From positions 248,001 to 312,000 of the forward strand of contig NZ_VJWA01000002.1 of the NCBI RefSeq assembly GCF_007097155.1: a stretch of 64,000 nucleotides of DNA, read 5' to 3'. The DNA is from Glacieibacterium frigidum (GTDB lineage: Bacteria; Pseudomonadota; Alphaproteobacteria; Sphingomonadales; Sphingomonadaceae). The notes under the pieces are model-generated. The model searched no databases and was not told where the DNA came from. It saw only the letters and a list, made by a program, of their open reading frames with translations. How positions within the stretch are numbered: the first letter of the stretch is position 1; the number at the start of each line of letters is the position of its first letter. Shown here one piece after another: positions 37,881 through 47,163 of the stretch. The position numbers and the translations under genes were made by a program.

Positions 37881-38459
37881 CTAGCCCTTGTTGCTTTGGT
37901 CGGTCTGTAGCTGCGACCGCTTGCTCTCGTCCACCGGGAAGAAGGTGTAGCTGAGCGTGATTTCGTCGATTTTGCGCGCCTGCGGATCGTTCAGGATCGC
38001 CGGGTCGACGTAGTAGGTGACCGGCATCTCGACCGTCTCGCCGGCCTTCAGCGTCTGCTCGTTGAAGCAGAAGCACTGGATCTTCATGAAATACTTGCCC
38101 GCGATGTCGGGCATGACGTTGAACGTCGCGGTGCCTGTGGTCGCGGCCGCCGAGAAGTTCGTCGCCTTGTAGAACGCGAGCTTGCGCTCGCCCAGGCGGA
38201 CGTTGACCTCGGTCGTTTCGGGCTTGAACTTCCACGGCACGCCGGGCGAGGTGTTGCCGTCGAAGCGCACCTTGATCGTGCGGCCGGTCAGCGTACGCTG
38301 GTCGGGCACCGTCGACGCCTCGACGCGCATCGTCGTGCCGCCGAAACCCGTGGTCTCGCAGAACAGGCGGTACAGCGGCACTGCGGCGAACGACATCGCG
38401 ACCATGCCGGCAGCGATCGCAGCGGTACCGACGGCGGTGCGGGTATTGCTCCGGCTCAT
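37881..38459 (-). CDS. ctaG: Cytochrome c oxidase assembly protein CtaG (Cox11 family)
   Basis: This 192-residue protein has one N-terminal membrane helix (TAAIAAGMVAMSFAAVPLYRLFCETTG) and a periplasmic copper-chaperone domain with KIQCFCFNEQTLKAGE (copper-binding CFCF) and EMPVTYYVDPAI. It delivers copper to the CuB site of subunit I. The ATG at 38459 overlaps the stop of the small membrane protein gene (ATGA). Confidence 0.96.
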   Translation of the reverse strand: MSRSNTRTAVGTAAIAAGMVAMSFAAVPLYRLFCETTGFGGTTMRVEASTVPDQRTLTGRTIKVRFDGNTSPGVPWKFKPETTEVNVRLGERKLAFYKATNFSAAATTGTATFNVMPDIAGKYFMKIQCFCFNEQTLKAGETVEMPVTYYVDPAILNDPQARKIDEITLSYTFFPVDESKRSQLQTDQSNKG

Positions 38460-38578
38460 GTCATGCGCACCACGGTAATGCCGTAGAACAGCAGCACCAG
38501 TGCGACCAGCACGAGGCCGAGCGCGAGGTTGCGCGAGCGGCGGCGCGCCTGGAACAGCTCGGATTCTTCGGGCGTCAT
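38456..38578 (-). CDS. Small single-pass membrane protein of the cox operon
   Basis: This 40-residue protein ([20 protein letters not shown] and a following helix [19 protein letters not shown]) has a charged N-terminus and a single transmembrane helix. It overlaps ctaB upstream and ctaG downstream by ATGA, which fixes both its start and the reading frame. A small protein (CoxF-like) is commonly encoded between ctaB and ctaG in alphaproteobacteria; it probably helps oxidase assembly or stability (inference). Confidence 0.8.
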   Translation of the reverse strand: MTPEESELFQARRRSRNLALGLVLVALVLLFYGITVVRMT

Positions 38579-39483
38579 GACAGGATCAACCGGTCGGCGA
38601 CGAGGGCTGCGAACAGCAGGAACAGGTAGAGCAGCGAGAATTTGAACAGCCGCTTCTCGGGCGCCATGCCACTGGCGACGGTCGCGGTGTTGCGCGCCAC
38701 GGCGAGCGCATCGACGATGAACACCGCGCCGAGCAGCGCCGTCACGACGCCGTAGATCCAGCCCGCATGGCCCAACGCGACGGGCGCCAGGCTGACCGGC
38801 ACGAGGATCAGCGAATAGAGCAGCACCTGCCGCCGCGTCACTGCAGGTCCATGGGTAACCGGTAGCATCGGCACCCCGGCCTTCGAATAATCGGCCTCCA
38901 TGAACAGCGCCAGCGCCCAGAAATGCGGCGGGGTCCACAGGAAGATGATAGCGAACAGGATGACCGGCATCAGCGTGATGTCACCGGTTACCGCGGCCCA
39001 GCCGATCACCGGGGGGAAGGCGCCAGCAGCACCGCCGATGACGATGTTCTGAGGCGTCGCGCGCTTCAGCCACACCGTATAGACGACCGCGTAGAAAAAG
39101 ATCGAGAAGGCGAGCAGTGCGGCGGCGAGCCAGCCAACCGCCAGCCCCATGATCGACACCGATCCTGCACTGAGTGCGAGCGCGAAGGTCAGCGCCTCGT
39201 TCGGCGCGACGCGTCCGGCCGGGATAGGGCGGTTCGCCGTGCGCTTCATCACCGCGTCGATGTCCGCCTCGTACCACATGTTGAGCGCACCCGCCGCGCC
39301 CGCGCCGACCGCGATGCACAGGATCGCGACAAAGCCGAGGAACGGGTTGATGTGCCCCGGTGCCGCCAGCAGGCCACAGGCGGCGGTGAACACCACCAGC
39401 GTCATTACACGCGGCTTCAACAGCGCGAAATAGTCGCGCCATTCGGCGTAGTGCGCCGTGGAGAGGGCCTGCGTCGTCATCAT
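38575..39483 (-). CDS. ctaB: Protoheme IX farnesyltransferase
   Basis: This 302-residue polytopic UbiA-family enzyme has the signatures [39 protein letters not shown] (first Asp-rich motif), [16 protein letters not shown] and [11 protein letters not shown]. It converts heme b to heme o for the aa3 oxidase. Start ATG at 39483 (a second ATG follows at once). Its upstream neighbour coxA is separated by a repeat unit at 39494-39567. Confidence 0.96.
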   Translation of the reverse strand: MMTTQALSTAHYAEWRDYFALLKPRVMTLVVFTAACGLLAAPGHINPFLGFVAILCIAVGAGAAGALNMWYEADIDAVMKRTANRPIPAGRVAPNEALTFALALSAGSVSIMGLAVGWLAAALLAFSIFFYAVVYTVWLKRATPQNIVIGGAAGAFPPVIGWAAVTGDITLMPVILFAIIFLWTPPHFWALALFMEADYSKAGVPMLPVTHGPAVTRRQVLLYSLILVPVSLAPVALGHAGWIYGVVTALLGAVFIVDALAVARNTATVASGMAPEKRLFKFSLLYLFLLFAALVADRLILS

Positions 39484-39493
39484 TGTTCCTGAT

Positions 39494-39567
39494 CGTCATC
39501 CCCGCGAAGGCGGGGACCCAAGGTCGCCAGTTCGGGACTTTGGGTCCCCGCCTTCGCGGGGATGACG
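39494..39567. repeat. Palindromic repeat unit between coxA and ctaB
   Basis: Two 27-base arms (39494-39520 and 39541-39567) are perfect inverted complements around a 20-base spacer; each arm also contains a small inner hairpin (CCCCGC/GCGGGG). The left arm begins CGTCATCCCCGCGAAG. The unit starts 3 bases past the coxA stop and ends 10 bases before the ctaB start, so it lies inside the cox operon transcript. The same arm length and CGTCAT..C..GCGAA..GC core occur at 47164, 47614 and 53511. Confidence 0.9.
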
Positions 39568-39570
39568 AGC

Positions 39571-41223
39571 TTACTTGATCTGCGGCAGAGTCTCGAACTG
39601 ATGGAACGGCGGGGGCGAGCTGAGGGTCCACTCGAGCGTCGTCGCGCCTTCGCCCCAGTAATTTCCCTCGACGCGGCGGCCGGCGAACAGCGACCAGCCG
39701 ATGTTGACGAAGAAGAACACCATGCCGACCGCCATCACGGCGTAGCCGATGCTCGACACGTGGTTCCAGTAGGTGAACGCCTCCGGATAGTCGGGCAGGC
39801 GCCGCGGCATGCCGTCCTGGCCCAGGAAATGCTGGGGGAAGAACATGATGTTCACGCCAATGAAGAACACCCAGAAGTGCAGCTGGCCGAGGAGCTCGTT
39901 GTACGCCCGGCCCGACATCTTGCCGAACCAGTAGTAGAAGCCCGCGAAGATCGCGAACACCGCACCCAGCGACAGCACGTAGTGGAAGTGCGCCACGACG
40001 TAATAGCTGTTGTGCATGTACGTATCGACGCTGGCGTTCGACAGCAGCACGCCGGTGACGCCGCCGACCGTGAACATGAAGATGAAGCCGATCGCCCACA
40101 GCATCGGGGTGCGGAAGGTGATCGAGCCGCCCCACATCGTCGCGATCCAGCTGAAGATCTTGATGCCGGTCGGCACCGCGATGATCATCGTCGCGGCGGT
40201 GAAATACATCTTGGTATTCACGTCGAGGCCGCTGGTGAACATGTGGTGCGCCCACACGATGAAGCCGATGCCGCCGATCGCGACCATGGCGTAGGCCATG
40301 CCGAGATAGCCGAACACGGGCTTCTTCGAGAAGGTCGAGATGATCTGCGAGATCATGCCGAAGCCCGGCAGGATGAGGATGTAGACCTCCGGATGCCCGA
40401 AGAACCAGAACAGGTGCTGGTACAGGATCGGGTCGCCGCCGCCCGCGGGATCGAAGAAGGTCGTGCCGAAGTTGCGGTCGGTCAGCAGCATGGTGATCGC
40501 ACCCGCGAGAACGGGGAGCGAGAGCAGCAGCAGGAAGGCGGTGACCAGCACCGACCACACGAACAGCGGCATCTTGTGCAGCGTCATGCCCGGTGCGCGC
40601 ATGTTGAAGATCGTCGTGATGAAGTTGATCGCACCCAGGATCGACGACGCGCCCGCGAGGTGGAGCGACAGGATCGCCATGTCGACCGCAGGCCCCGGAT
40701 GACCGCTCGTCGATAGCGGCGGATAGACCGTCCAGCCGGTGCCGGCGCCGTTGAAGCCCGCCGGGCCGGGCACGAACATCGAGCCCAGCAGCAGCAGGAA
40801 CGACGGCACGAGCAGCCAGAACGACACGTTGTTCATGCGCGGGAACGCCATGTCGGGCGCGCCGATCATGATCGGCACGAACCAGTTGCCGAAGCCGCCG
40901 ATCATCGCGGGCATGACGGTGAAGAACACCATGATCAGGCCGTGCGCGGTGATGAAGACGTTCCACAGATGGTACGAGGCATCGAGATTGCCCTGCGTCA
41001 TCATCGTCAGATACTGGATGCCCGGCTGCGCGAGCTCGGCGCGCATGATGCCCGAGATGGCGCCGCCGATCGTCCCCGCGATGACCGCGAAGATCAGGTA
41101 CAGCGTGCCGATGTCCTTGTGGTTTGTCGAGAACAGCCAGCGCTGGACAAAGCCGAGCTTCGGATGGTCGTGGTCGTGCGCATCGTCGTGCGCGGCGTGG
41201 GCGTCGAGGGCGTTGGTAGCCAT
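39571..41223 (-). CDS. coxA: Cytochrome c oxidase subunit I
   Basis: This 550-residue protein has the 12-helix plan of oxidase subunit I. It has the heme/copper ligands [15 protein letters not shown] (heme a His), [16 protein letters not shown] (CuB His and the cross-linked Tyr) and AHHMFTSG (two CuB histidines), plus [20 protein letters not shown] (heme a3/a His pair). It is the catalytic subunit that reduces oxygen to water. The ATG at 41223 is 15 bases downstream of the coxB stop. A palindromic repeat follows its stop. Confidence 0.97.
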   Translation of the reverse strand: MATNALDAHAAHDDAHDHDHPKLGFVQRWLFSTNHKDIGTLYLIFAVIAGTIGGAISGIMRAELAQPGIQYLTMMTQGNLDASYHLWNVFITAHGLIMVFFTVMPAMIGGFGNWFVPIMIGAPDMAFPRMNNVSFWLLVPSFLLLLGSMFVPGPAGFNGAGTGWTVYPPLSTSGHPGPAVDMAILSLHLAGASSILGAINFITTIFNMRAPGMTLHKMPLFVWSVLVTAFLLLLSLPVLAGAITMLLTDRNFGTTFFDPAGGGDPILYQHLFWFFGHPEVYILILPGFGMISQIISTFSKKPVFGYLGMAYAMVAIGGIGFIVWAHHMFTSGLDVNTKMYFTAATMIIAVPTGIKIFSWIATMWGGSITFRTPMLWAIGFIFMFTVGGVTGVLLSNASVDTYMHNSYYVVAHFHYVLSLGAVFAIFAGFYYWFGKMSGRAYNELLGQLHFWVFFIGVNIMFFPQHFLGQDGMPRRLPDYPEAFTYWNHVSSIGYAVMAVGMVFFFVNIGWSLFAGRRVEGNYWGEGATTLEWTLSSPPPFHQFETLPQIK

Positions 41224-41238
41224 TGTCGTGGCTCTTCC

Positions 41239-42243
41239 TTAAGCGGTCGGGGCGGCGGCGGCGGGCGCGGGTGCGGGCGCGACCGGCTCGGCGGGCGTGG
41301 GGGTGGTGGCGGCTTCGGCAGCGGCACTGCCACCGGCGGCGGCGGGTGCGGCCGCGGCGGGCGCGTCGGTGATGCCGTTCTCGCGCTTCTTGGCGGCGAC
41401 CCAGGCGTCGAACTGCGCCTGGCTGACCACCTCGACGGCGATCGGCATGAAGGCGTGGCGCGTGCCGCACAGCTGATAGCACTGGCCGAAGTACACGCCG
41501 GGCTTGTCGGCCTTGAACCAGGTCTCGTTGATCCGGCCCGGCACGGCGTCCATCTGGACCCAGAACGCCGGGACCATCCAGGCGTGGATGACGTCGGCGC
41601 TGGTCGTCAGCACCTTGACCGTCTTGCCGACGGGCACGACGATGCGGTTGTCGACGTCGAGCATGTAGGGCGATCCGGCCTTCGCGGCCTCGGCCTTGGT
41701 CAGCATGATCGAATCGAAGCTGAAGCCGCCCTGGTCGGGATATTCATATTCCCAGTACCATTGATGCCCGGTCGCCTTGATCGTCAGGTCGGCCTTCTGC
41801 GGCGCATACTGGTTCGCCAGCAGGCGGAACGACGGCACCGCGATCCAGACAAGAAGCAGCACGGGAACGACGGTCCAGATCACCTCGACCAGCGTATTGT
41901 GGCTGGTCCGCGACGCGGTCGGGTTGCGGGCCGCGCGGTAGCGGAAGATCACCCAGCCAAGCAGCGCCAGCACGAAGATCGAGATGCCGATCATCAGCGG
42001 GTTCAGGATGCCGTTGACCATGCCGTAGCCGTCGCGGGCGATCTTGGTCACCGGCTGCTGCAGCTGCCAGCTGCCGTTAGGCTGGCCGAAGCCGCTGTCG
42101 GGCGCGACGCGAACCGGGGCAGCGGCGCCGGCGGGCACAGCGACAGTCTCGACCGGCGTGACGGGCGCGGCGGCAACCTGCGCGGCGACCGTGACAGGTG
42201 CCAGCGCCAATAGTGCTGCAACCAGGAATTTCATTCGAACCAT
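41239..42243 (-). CDS. coxB: Cytochrome c oxidase subunit II
   Basis: This 334-residue protein has a signal peptide (MKFLVAALLALAPVTVAAQ) and two membrane helices (NPLMIGISIFVLALLGWVIF and HNTLVEVIWTVVPVLLLVWI). The periplasmic CuA domain has HAWMVPAFWVQMDAVPG and the CuA ligands in GQCYQLCGTRHAFMP. An Ala/Pro-rich tail of about 50 residues follows. It accepts electrons from cytochrome c. ATG at 42243 (GAGGGG upstream) is preferred; 42234 is an alternative. It heads the cox operon. Confidence 0.96.
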   Translation of the reverse strand: MVRMKFLVAALLALAPVTVAAQVAAAPVTPVETVAVPAGAAAPVRVAPDSGFGQPNGSWQLQQPVTKIARDGYGMVNGILNPLMIGISIFVLALLGWVIFRYRAARNPTASRTSHNTLVEVIWTVVPVLLLVWIAVPSFRLLANQYAPQKADLTIKATGHQWYWEYEYPDQGGFSFDSIMLTKAEAAKAGSPYMLDVDNRIVVPVGKTVKVLTTSADVIHAWMVPAFWVQMDAVPGRINETWFKADKPGVYFGQCYQLCGTRHAFMPIAVEVVSQAQFDAWVAAKKRENGITDAPAAAAPAAAGGSAAAEAATTPTPAEPVAPAPAPAAAAPTA

Positions 42244-42355
42244 CGTGCCCCTCGGCAGTGCGCGCCGGGTGGGCCCGGCGGAATTGCGACTGCCTATATG
42301 CGCCATGGTGCGGTGCGACAAGCGGCGTCGCGGTCGCAGTGATCCGCGTTATGCG

Positions 42356-43174
42356 TCAGCCGTTGAGGTCTCCGAAGCGTGCGGTCTCGCGCCGCATCTG
42401 CGCGCCCACCGCGGCGGGCACATCCTCGCCCTGCAGCATCGCGGCGTTCCACAGCGCGACATACTCCAGCCCGTCGTCGATCGAATGATCGCGGCCGTGG
42501 TCGAGCACCGCCTTGATCCCGGCGATGGCGAGCGGCGACTTGGCCGCGATCTCTGCCGCGAGCGCCTGCGCCGACGCGACCGCTGCGGCGTGGTCGGGCT
42601 CGACGCGGTTGAGGAAGCCGTAGCTCTTCGCCTCCGCCGCGCCGAACTTGCGGCCGGTGTAGGCCAGTTCGCGGATCAGCCCCTGCGGCAGCAGGTGCGG
42701 GATGCGCTGCAGAGTCCCGACATCGGCGACGATCGCGAGGTTGATCTCCTGGATCGTGAAGAAGCAGTCCGCCGTTCCGACGCGCAGGTCGCAGGCGGTG
42801 ACGAAATCGACGCCCCCGCCGATGCAGCCGCCCTGGATCGCCGCGATCACCGGCACCCGGCACTTGTCGACCACCGTGAAGGTGCGCTGCATCGCGTGGA
42901 TGTGCCTTCGGAAGGCCTCGCGCGCGCGGCCCGGGTCGCCCGGCGGTCCGCCCAGCCCCTCGGCCGCCAACCCCAGGTCGAGCCCCGCGGTGAAATGCTT
43001 GCCGGTCGAGGCGATGACCACCGCGCGGATGCTCATGTCGGCGGCGATCGCGTCGAACACCTCGATCAGCTCGGTCCAGAACGCCTTGTTCATCGTGTTG
43101 AGCGCGGGTCCCCGCGTTAGCGTCACCGTCGCCACCGCATCGGCGACGGCAAGGCTCATGGTCGACAGTTCCAT
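42356..43174 (-). CDS. Crotonase-family enzyme (dienoyl-CoA isomerase/enoyl-CoA hydratase-like)
   Basis: This 272-residue protein has the crotonase oxyanion-hole loops [11 protein letters not shown] and [20 protein letters not shown]. It also has acidic residues in [22 protein letters not shown], which match delta3,5-delta2,4-dienoyl-CoA isomerase (ECH1) better than ordinary enoyl-CoA hydratase. It should act on unsaturated acyl-CoA in fatty acid breakdown. The ATG at 43174 follows GAGGAGAG. It is divergent from the [2Fe-2S] gene, with only 31 bases between starts. It lies upstream of coxB on the same strand with a 112-base gap. Confidence 0.88.
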   Translation of the reverse strand: MELSTMSLAVADAVATVTLTRGPALNTMNKAFWTELIEVFDAIAADMSIRAVVIASTGKHFTAGLDLGLAAEGLGGPPGDPGRAREAFRRHIHAMQRTFTVVDKCRVPVIAAIQGGCIGGGVDFVTACDLRVGTADCFFTIQEINLAIVADVGTLQRIPHLLPQGLIRELAYTGRKFGAAEAKSYGFLNRVEPDHAAAVASAQALAAEIAAKSPLAIAGIKAVLDHGRDHSIDDGLEYVALWNAAMLQGEDVPAAVGAQMRRETARFGDLNG

Positions 43175-43205
43175 CCCCGGCTCTCCTCGGCTATTGTCGC
43201 AATCG

Positions 43206-43772
43206 ATGACCAAGTTCACCGTCAACGGCAACCCCGTCGAGTATCTGCTGCCGCGGGACACGCCGCTGTTGTGGGCGCTGCGCGACGCGTCGAACCTGAC
43301 GGGCACCAAGTTCGGCTGCGGCGCCGGGCTGTGCGGGGCGTGCACGGTCCACGTCGACGGCGTCGCGACACGCAGCTGCCAGGCGACGATCGGCGACCTC
43401 GAGGGGACGCTGGTGACGACGATCGAGGGGCTGAGCGACGACCGCTCGCACCCGGTCCAGCAGGCGTGGATCGCCGAGGCGGTGCCGCAGTGCGGTTACT
43501 GCCAGTCGGGCATGATCATGGCGGTCGCGGCGCTGCTCAAGACCAACAAGAAGCCGAGCGACGACGAGATCGACGCGGCGATCACCAACCTGTGCCGCTG
43601 CGGCACCTACCCGCGCATCCGCAAGGCGATCCACCGCGCTGCGGCCGGCGGCGTCGATGCCGGCGTCGCGGCGCCGGGCACGACGATCAGCGAGGCCGCG
43701 CGCGTCGCGCCGTCGATGCTAGCGCGGCCGGAGGCCGCCCCGTCGATGGTCGCACGGCCGGTCGCATCGTGA
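43206..43772 (+). CDS. (2Fe-2S)-binding subunit of a molybdenum hydroxylase (IorA-like)
   Basis: This 188-residue protein carries a plant-type [2Fe-2S] ferredoxin domain ([20 protein letters not shown]) and the C-terminal four-helix [2Fe-2S] domain ([12 protein letters not shown] and [15 protein letters not shown]). This is the small subunit of the isoquinoline 1-oxidoreductase/CO dehydrogenase-like family. A low-complexity tail of about 30 residues with repeated [18 protein letters not shown] follows, which is unusual. No molybdenum subunit is adjacent; one starts at 1426 about 42 kb away. Its stop overlaps the start of the next small gene (GTGA). Confidence 0.9.
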   Translation: MTKFTVNGNPVEYLLPRDTPLLWALRDASNLTGTKFGCGAGLCGACTVHVDGVATRSCQATIGDLEGTLVTTIEGLSDDRSHPVQQAWIAEAVPQCGYCQSGMIMAVAALLKTNKKPSDDEIDAAITNLCRCGTYPRIRKAIHRAAAGGVDAGVAAPGTTISEAARVAPSMLARPEAAPSMVARPVAS

Positions 43773-44020
43773 GCGGCGCCTGGTTCGTCTATGCGAGCAC
43801 CCCGGGCCGCGTCTCGGGCGCGCCCGCCAACTGGAAGGGCTGGGTTGCACTGCTCGCCTGCCTCGCGCTGACCCTTGTCGCGGCGATGGCGGCGGGCGGC
43901 GCGGCGGCCGAACTCCACCCGGTGGCGGGCATCGTCGCGCTCGTTGCGGTCAATCTGGCGGGGATCTACGGCATCGTCCGCCTTGTCCTCGCCAAGGGCC
44001 GCCGCGTCGACGTGAAATAA
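43769..44020 (+). CDS. Small membrane protein of unknown function
   Basis: This 83-residue protein, starting at GTG 43769 in a GTGA overlap with the preceding gene, has two hydrophobic segments ([20 protein letters not shown] and [19 protein letters not shown]) and a short basic C-terminus. No family is recognised. Its overlap with the [2Fe-2S] subunit gene suggests that it might anchor or assist that enzyme (inference). Confidence 0.7.
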   Translation: MSGAWFVYASTPGRVSGAPANWKGWVALLACLALTLVAAMAAGGAAAELHPVAGIVALVAVNLAGIYGIVRLVLAKGRRVDVK

Positions 44021-44124
44021 ATTCGGCGCGGCGTGAGCCGTGACGCCCCGCGACGGAGCCTAACCCTGTCGACGCGAACCCCCGGCACGGGCGCCGGGAG
44101 CGCGCACAAGACAGGGGTGTCATC

Positions 44125-44823
44125 ATGCTGAGAATTCTGGGGGCGCTCGGCCTCGCCATCGCGACGCTGACCGCCGGGGCCGTTCAGGCCGCGACCTACT
44201 TCCCGACCTACAACGTCACGTCGAACTTCCGCATCGACTCGATCGTCCTCGCCGGCCGCGGCGACGACGCCAACGAGGGCAAATATCTCGTCAACAGCTT
44301 CTCGACCGAACCGGGCTTCACCCAGATCGTCGATCCGTTCGACGACGATTATTTCCCGCTCGAGACCTTCTTCATGGGCGTCAGCAACCTGATCCCTGGC
44401 GAGGTCGAGGACAGCGGCGGCGAGCTGCACTTCGTCGTCGCGCTCAACAATTTCTACGCCGCCTCGACGATCAACCAGGAATTCGGCGACATCTTCACCG
44501 GCTTCGACGAAGCCAGCCTGATCGCCGCGGCGGGCGTGCTCGACAACCAGTCGTCCTTCACCGAGGAGGAAATCCAGCAGGCGGTCGGGCTGTTGTTCAG
44601 CTTCTCCGACTTCGTCAACGCGGCGAACGGCGACTTCCTGATCGGCGAGGGCTTCACGCTCGTCGCCTTCTCGATGGGCCAGGCGATCGGCACCGGCACC
44701 GCGACTGCGACCCCGGGCGTTGCCGCGGTCCCCGAGCCCGCCACCTGGGCCCTGCTGATCGGCGGCTTCGGCCTGGTCGGCACCGCAATGCGCCGCCGGC
44801 GCGTCACGACCGTCCTCGCCTGA
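44125..44823 (+). CDS. Exported PEPxxWA-CTERM sorting-domain protein
   Basis: This 232-residue protein has a signal peptide (MLRILGALGLAIATLTAGAVQA), an acidic globular region without recognised motifs, and the tail VPEPATWALLIGGFGLVG followed by TAMRRRR, the sphingomonad PEPxxWA-CTERM signal. It is the second such protein in the window (see 35293). A hairpin lies just after the stop. Its function is not known. Confidence 0.88.
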   Translation: MLRILGALGLAIATLTAGAVQAATYFPTYNVTSNFRIDSIVLAGRGDDANEGKYLVNSFSTEPGFTQIVDPFDDDYFPLETFFMGVSNLIPGEVEDSGGELHFVVALNNFYAASTINQEFGDIFTGFDEASLIAAAGVLDNQSSFTEEEIQQAVGLLFSFSDFVNAANGDFLIGEGFTLVAFSMGQAIGTGTATATPGVAAVPEPATWALLIGGFGLVGTAMRRRRVTTVLA

Positions 44824-44830
44824 GGGACAT

Positions 44831-44862
44831 GGGGAGGGTGGCGCGACCCCGCCACCTTCCCC
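44831..44862. terminator. Hairpin between convergent genes
   Basis: A 13-bp stem (44831-44843 with 44850-44862, one G-T wobble) with a 6-base loop lies between the PEP-CTERM gene stop (44823) and the stop of the convergent EF-hand gene (44864). There is no clear T-run, so it may stop transcription in either direction or protect the 3' ends. Confidence 0.6.
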
Positions 44863-44863
44863 A

Positions 44864-45724
44864 TCACCGTTTGCAGAGGAACTCGCCTTCCTTGCCGCTG
44901 ATCTTGCCGTCCTGGTTCCAGTCTTCGGAATCGAAGTTGAGCGCCGCGACCTTCAGCAGCGCGGCCGTGCTGTCGGGGCCGAAGGTCTGGTATTTCTCGC
45001 AGCCCTGCATCTTGCTGAACACCTTGAGCGTCCCGCCCTTGGCGGCGCACAGCTTGGCGAAATCGCCGGCGCACGACGGATCCTTGGGATTGGCGAGGCA
45101 GAACAGCGCCTTGCCGACGCCCGCGTAGGGGTTCTTGGGCACCGGAATGCACGGCGCGTTCGGCTTCGACACGCACTGCGGAGCAGGCGGATTGAGTTGC
45201 TCGTACGTATAGGGCGTGTTTCCGACCAGGCATTTCGTGACGTCGACGACGCCGATCACCTCGCACTCGCCGCCCTCGAACTTGGTCTCGCCGAGTACCT
45301 CGAGGAAGGTCCGCCAGTCGATCGGTGAATGCTTGGCAGGCGTCGTGATCATCTGGCCGGGCTTGGTCTTGTCCTTGACGGTCGACGCCGGCGTGTACTG
45401 GTAATCGACGATCACGCACTTCGCGAAGTCGGCAAGGTTCTCCGGCGCGTTCGCCCCCTGCCACGACACGACGCCGTCCTGGTTCCAGTCCTTGTTGCCA
45501 TGCAGAAACCGCATCTTGTCGAGATACGCGGCGCGCGTCAGCACCAACTTGTTCAGCGAACCGTTGCGGGCCGCCTCGAGGATCGGCTGGTTGCGGATGT
45601 TCCGCCGCGGGATGACGCGCTGCACCGGCTTCAAGTCGAGCTTCGCCGACGGCACGGTCGGTGCGGCGGTGGCGCCGACGCTCCCCAGCATCGCCAAGCC
45701 CATCGCGAGCATTATCCGGATCAT
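44864..45724 (-). CDS. Secreted EF-hand/dockerin-like protein
   Basis: This 286-residue protein has a signal peptide (MIRIMLAMGLAMLGSVGATA) and two EF-hand-like calcium loops, DWNQDGVVSWQG near residue 80 and DWNQDGKISGKE near the C-terminus. Between them is a cysteine-rich region (about ten Cys, for example CEVIGVVDVTKCLVG and LCAAKGGTLKVF). Calcium-binding and disulfide-stabilised, it is likely extracellular. No enzymatic domain is recognised. The gene overlaps nothing; the start ATG at 45724 leads directly into the signal peptide. Confidence 0.75.
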   Translation of the reverse strand: MIRIMLAMGLAMLGSVGATAAPTVPSAKLDLKPVQRVIPRRNIRNQPILEAARNGSLNKLVLTRAAYLDKMRFLHGNKDWNQDGVVSWQGANAPENLADFAKCVIVDYQYTPASTVKDKTKPGQMITTPAKHSPIDWRTFLEVLGETKFEGGECEVIGVVDVTKCLVGNTPYTYEQLNPPAPQCVSKPNAPCIPVPKNPYAGVGKALFCLANPKDPSCAGDFAKLCAAKGGTLKVFSKMQGCEKYQTFGPDSTAALLKVAALNFDSEDWNQDGKISGKEGEFLCKR

Positions 45725-45786
45725 CGCCTGCCCCGCCCTGCCTCTACGCGGAAGCAACCACGAATCGTTACGGAGGGCAAGCGAGC

Positions 45787-46737
45787 CTAGCGGCCGAGCC
45801 GCGCCACCGCAGTCTCGGCCTCGGCCATCGTCCGCCGCACGATCTCGGCGCAGGGCAGGATCTCGGTGATCGCGCCGCCCCCCTGCCCCGCCGCGAGGCA
45901 CTGGGTGGCAGGGTTCACGTTCTCGACGATGCCCGCGATCGGCCCGAGGCGGTTGAGCTGGACCGACTCCATGACCTGCATCGCGAAGGGCTTGGCCTCC
46001 TTGCCTTCCCACTCCCGCGTCGTGTCGTTGGCGATGGCGCGCAGCGTCTTGCCGGTGAAGGCGCGGCTGATCACCGTGTCGCTCTCGCTCATCGCGACGA
46101 TCGCATCCTTGTATTCCTGCGCGGCGTGCGCCTCGTCGCTGGCGATGAAGCGCGTGCCCATCCAGACGCCCTGGCACCCGAAGGCGAGCGCCGCCGCGAG
46201 GCCGCGCCCGTCAAAGAGTCCGCCCGCCGCGATTACCGGCACGTCGACCGCATCGACGATCTGCGGCCATAGCGCGACGCTCGCGACCGATCCGGTGTGC
46301 CCGCCCGCCTCGGTCCCCTGCGCGATCACCACGTCGCACCCGGCTTCCGCCGCCTTGACCGCGTGTCGGACGTTGCCCGCCATGCACATCACGACGACCC
46401 CTGCGGCACGCAGCCGGTCGACAATCGCCACCGGCACGCCGAGCCCGGCGATGAACGCCTTGGCGCCCTCCTCGATGATGATGTCGACGCTGGCGGTCAG
46501 CGACTCGGGCTGCGCGGTCAGCAGGTCGACGCCGAAGGGTTTGTCGGTCAGCTCGCGCACCCGGCGCATCTGGCGGCGAATGCCCTCGGGCCCGACGCCC
46601 GCCATGCCGAGCGAGCCGAAGCCGCCCGCTTCGCTGACCGCCGCGCAAACCTCGGCATAGGAGACGCCCCCCATGCCGGCGAGCAGGATCGGGTGCTCGA
46701 CTCCCAGCATGTCGCAGATCGGCGTGCGCAGGCTCAC
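45787..46737 (-). CDS. Nitronate monooxygenase-like flavin oxidoreductase
   Basis: This 316-residue protein has the family N-terminus ICDMLGVEHPILLAGMGG and the segment GFGSLGMAGVGPEGIRRQM. It also has FMN/phosphate-binding signatures DVVIAQGTEAGGHTGSVAS, VIAAGGLFDGRGLAAALAFG and QGVWMGTRFIAS. The enzyme class oxidises nitronates or reduces enoyl compounds using FMN. GTG at 46737 is the only in-frame start near the family N-terminus. It is not in an evident operon. Confidence 0.92.
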   Translation of the reverse strand: MSLRTPICDMLGVEHPILLAGMGGVSYAEVCAAVSEAGGFGSLGMAGVGPEGIRRQMRRVRELTDKPFGVDLLTAQPESLTASVDIIIEEGAKAFIAGLGVPVAIVDRLRAAGVVVMCMAGNVRHAVKAAEAGCDVVIAQGTEAGGHTGSVASVALWPQIVDAVDVPVIAAGGLFDGRGLAAALAFGCQGVWMGTRFIASDEAHAAQEYKDAIVAMSESDTVISRAFTGKTLRAIANDTTREWEGKEAKPFAMQVMESVQLNRLGPIAGIVENVNPATQCLAAGQGGGAITEILPCAEIVRRTMAEAETAVARLGR

Positions 46738-46822
46738 GATGCCGCCTGCATGTCATTGTCCCGCATCATGTGCTCCCCAGGCTTGCTTTGCCCGAGGGTG
46801 TAGCGCGGCCCTGCCGACGCGG

Positions 46823-47056
46823 CTAGCTCGGCTCCGCCATGCCGGTCAGCGCGCCGACGGGCTGGCTGTCGCCGGTACCGCCCCATTTCTGCCAGGCGCG
46901 CTCGTGGAAGAAGAAGGCGACGGCGTTGCAGCACGGCTCGATCAGCGCGATGCCGCCCGCCAGCGCGATACTGCCGGTCATCGCATAGACCACGGTGAAC
47001 CCGACGGTCAGGTGAACGGCGAGATAGGTCAGCGTCTTGGCGAGTTCGCGCGGCAT
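46823..47056 (-). CDS. DUF2061 family membrane protein
   Basis: This 77-residue protein has two hydrophobic helices (TYLAVHLTVGFTVVYAMTG and IALAGGIALIEPCCNAVAFF) followed by HERAWQKWG. It matches the DUF2061 pattern of small membrane proteins. GAAGAGGGA precedes the ATG at 47056. The function is unknown. Downstream of the GIY-YIG gene on the same strand, with repeat unit R1 between them. Confidence 0.78.
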   Translation of the reverse strand: MPRELAKTLTYLAVHLTVGFTVVYAMTGSIALAGGIALIEPCCNAVAFFFHERAWQKWGGTGDSQPVGALTGMAEPS

Positions 47057-47163
47057 CGGAAGTCCCTCTTCGGGGGTGCCAACGCGTGTGAGGCCATTCG
47101 GTCTCGCGGTCGCACGGGATAGAAACGCGTGCGACGTTGAAGGCCGGGCTATTGCCCTTCGTC

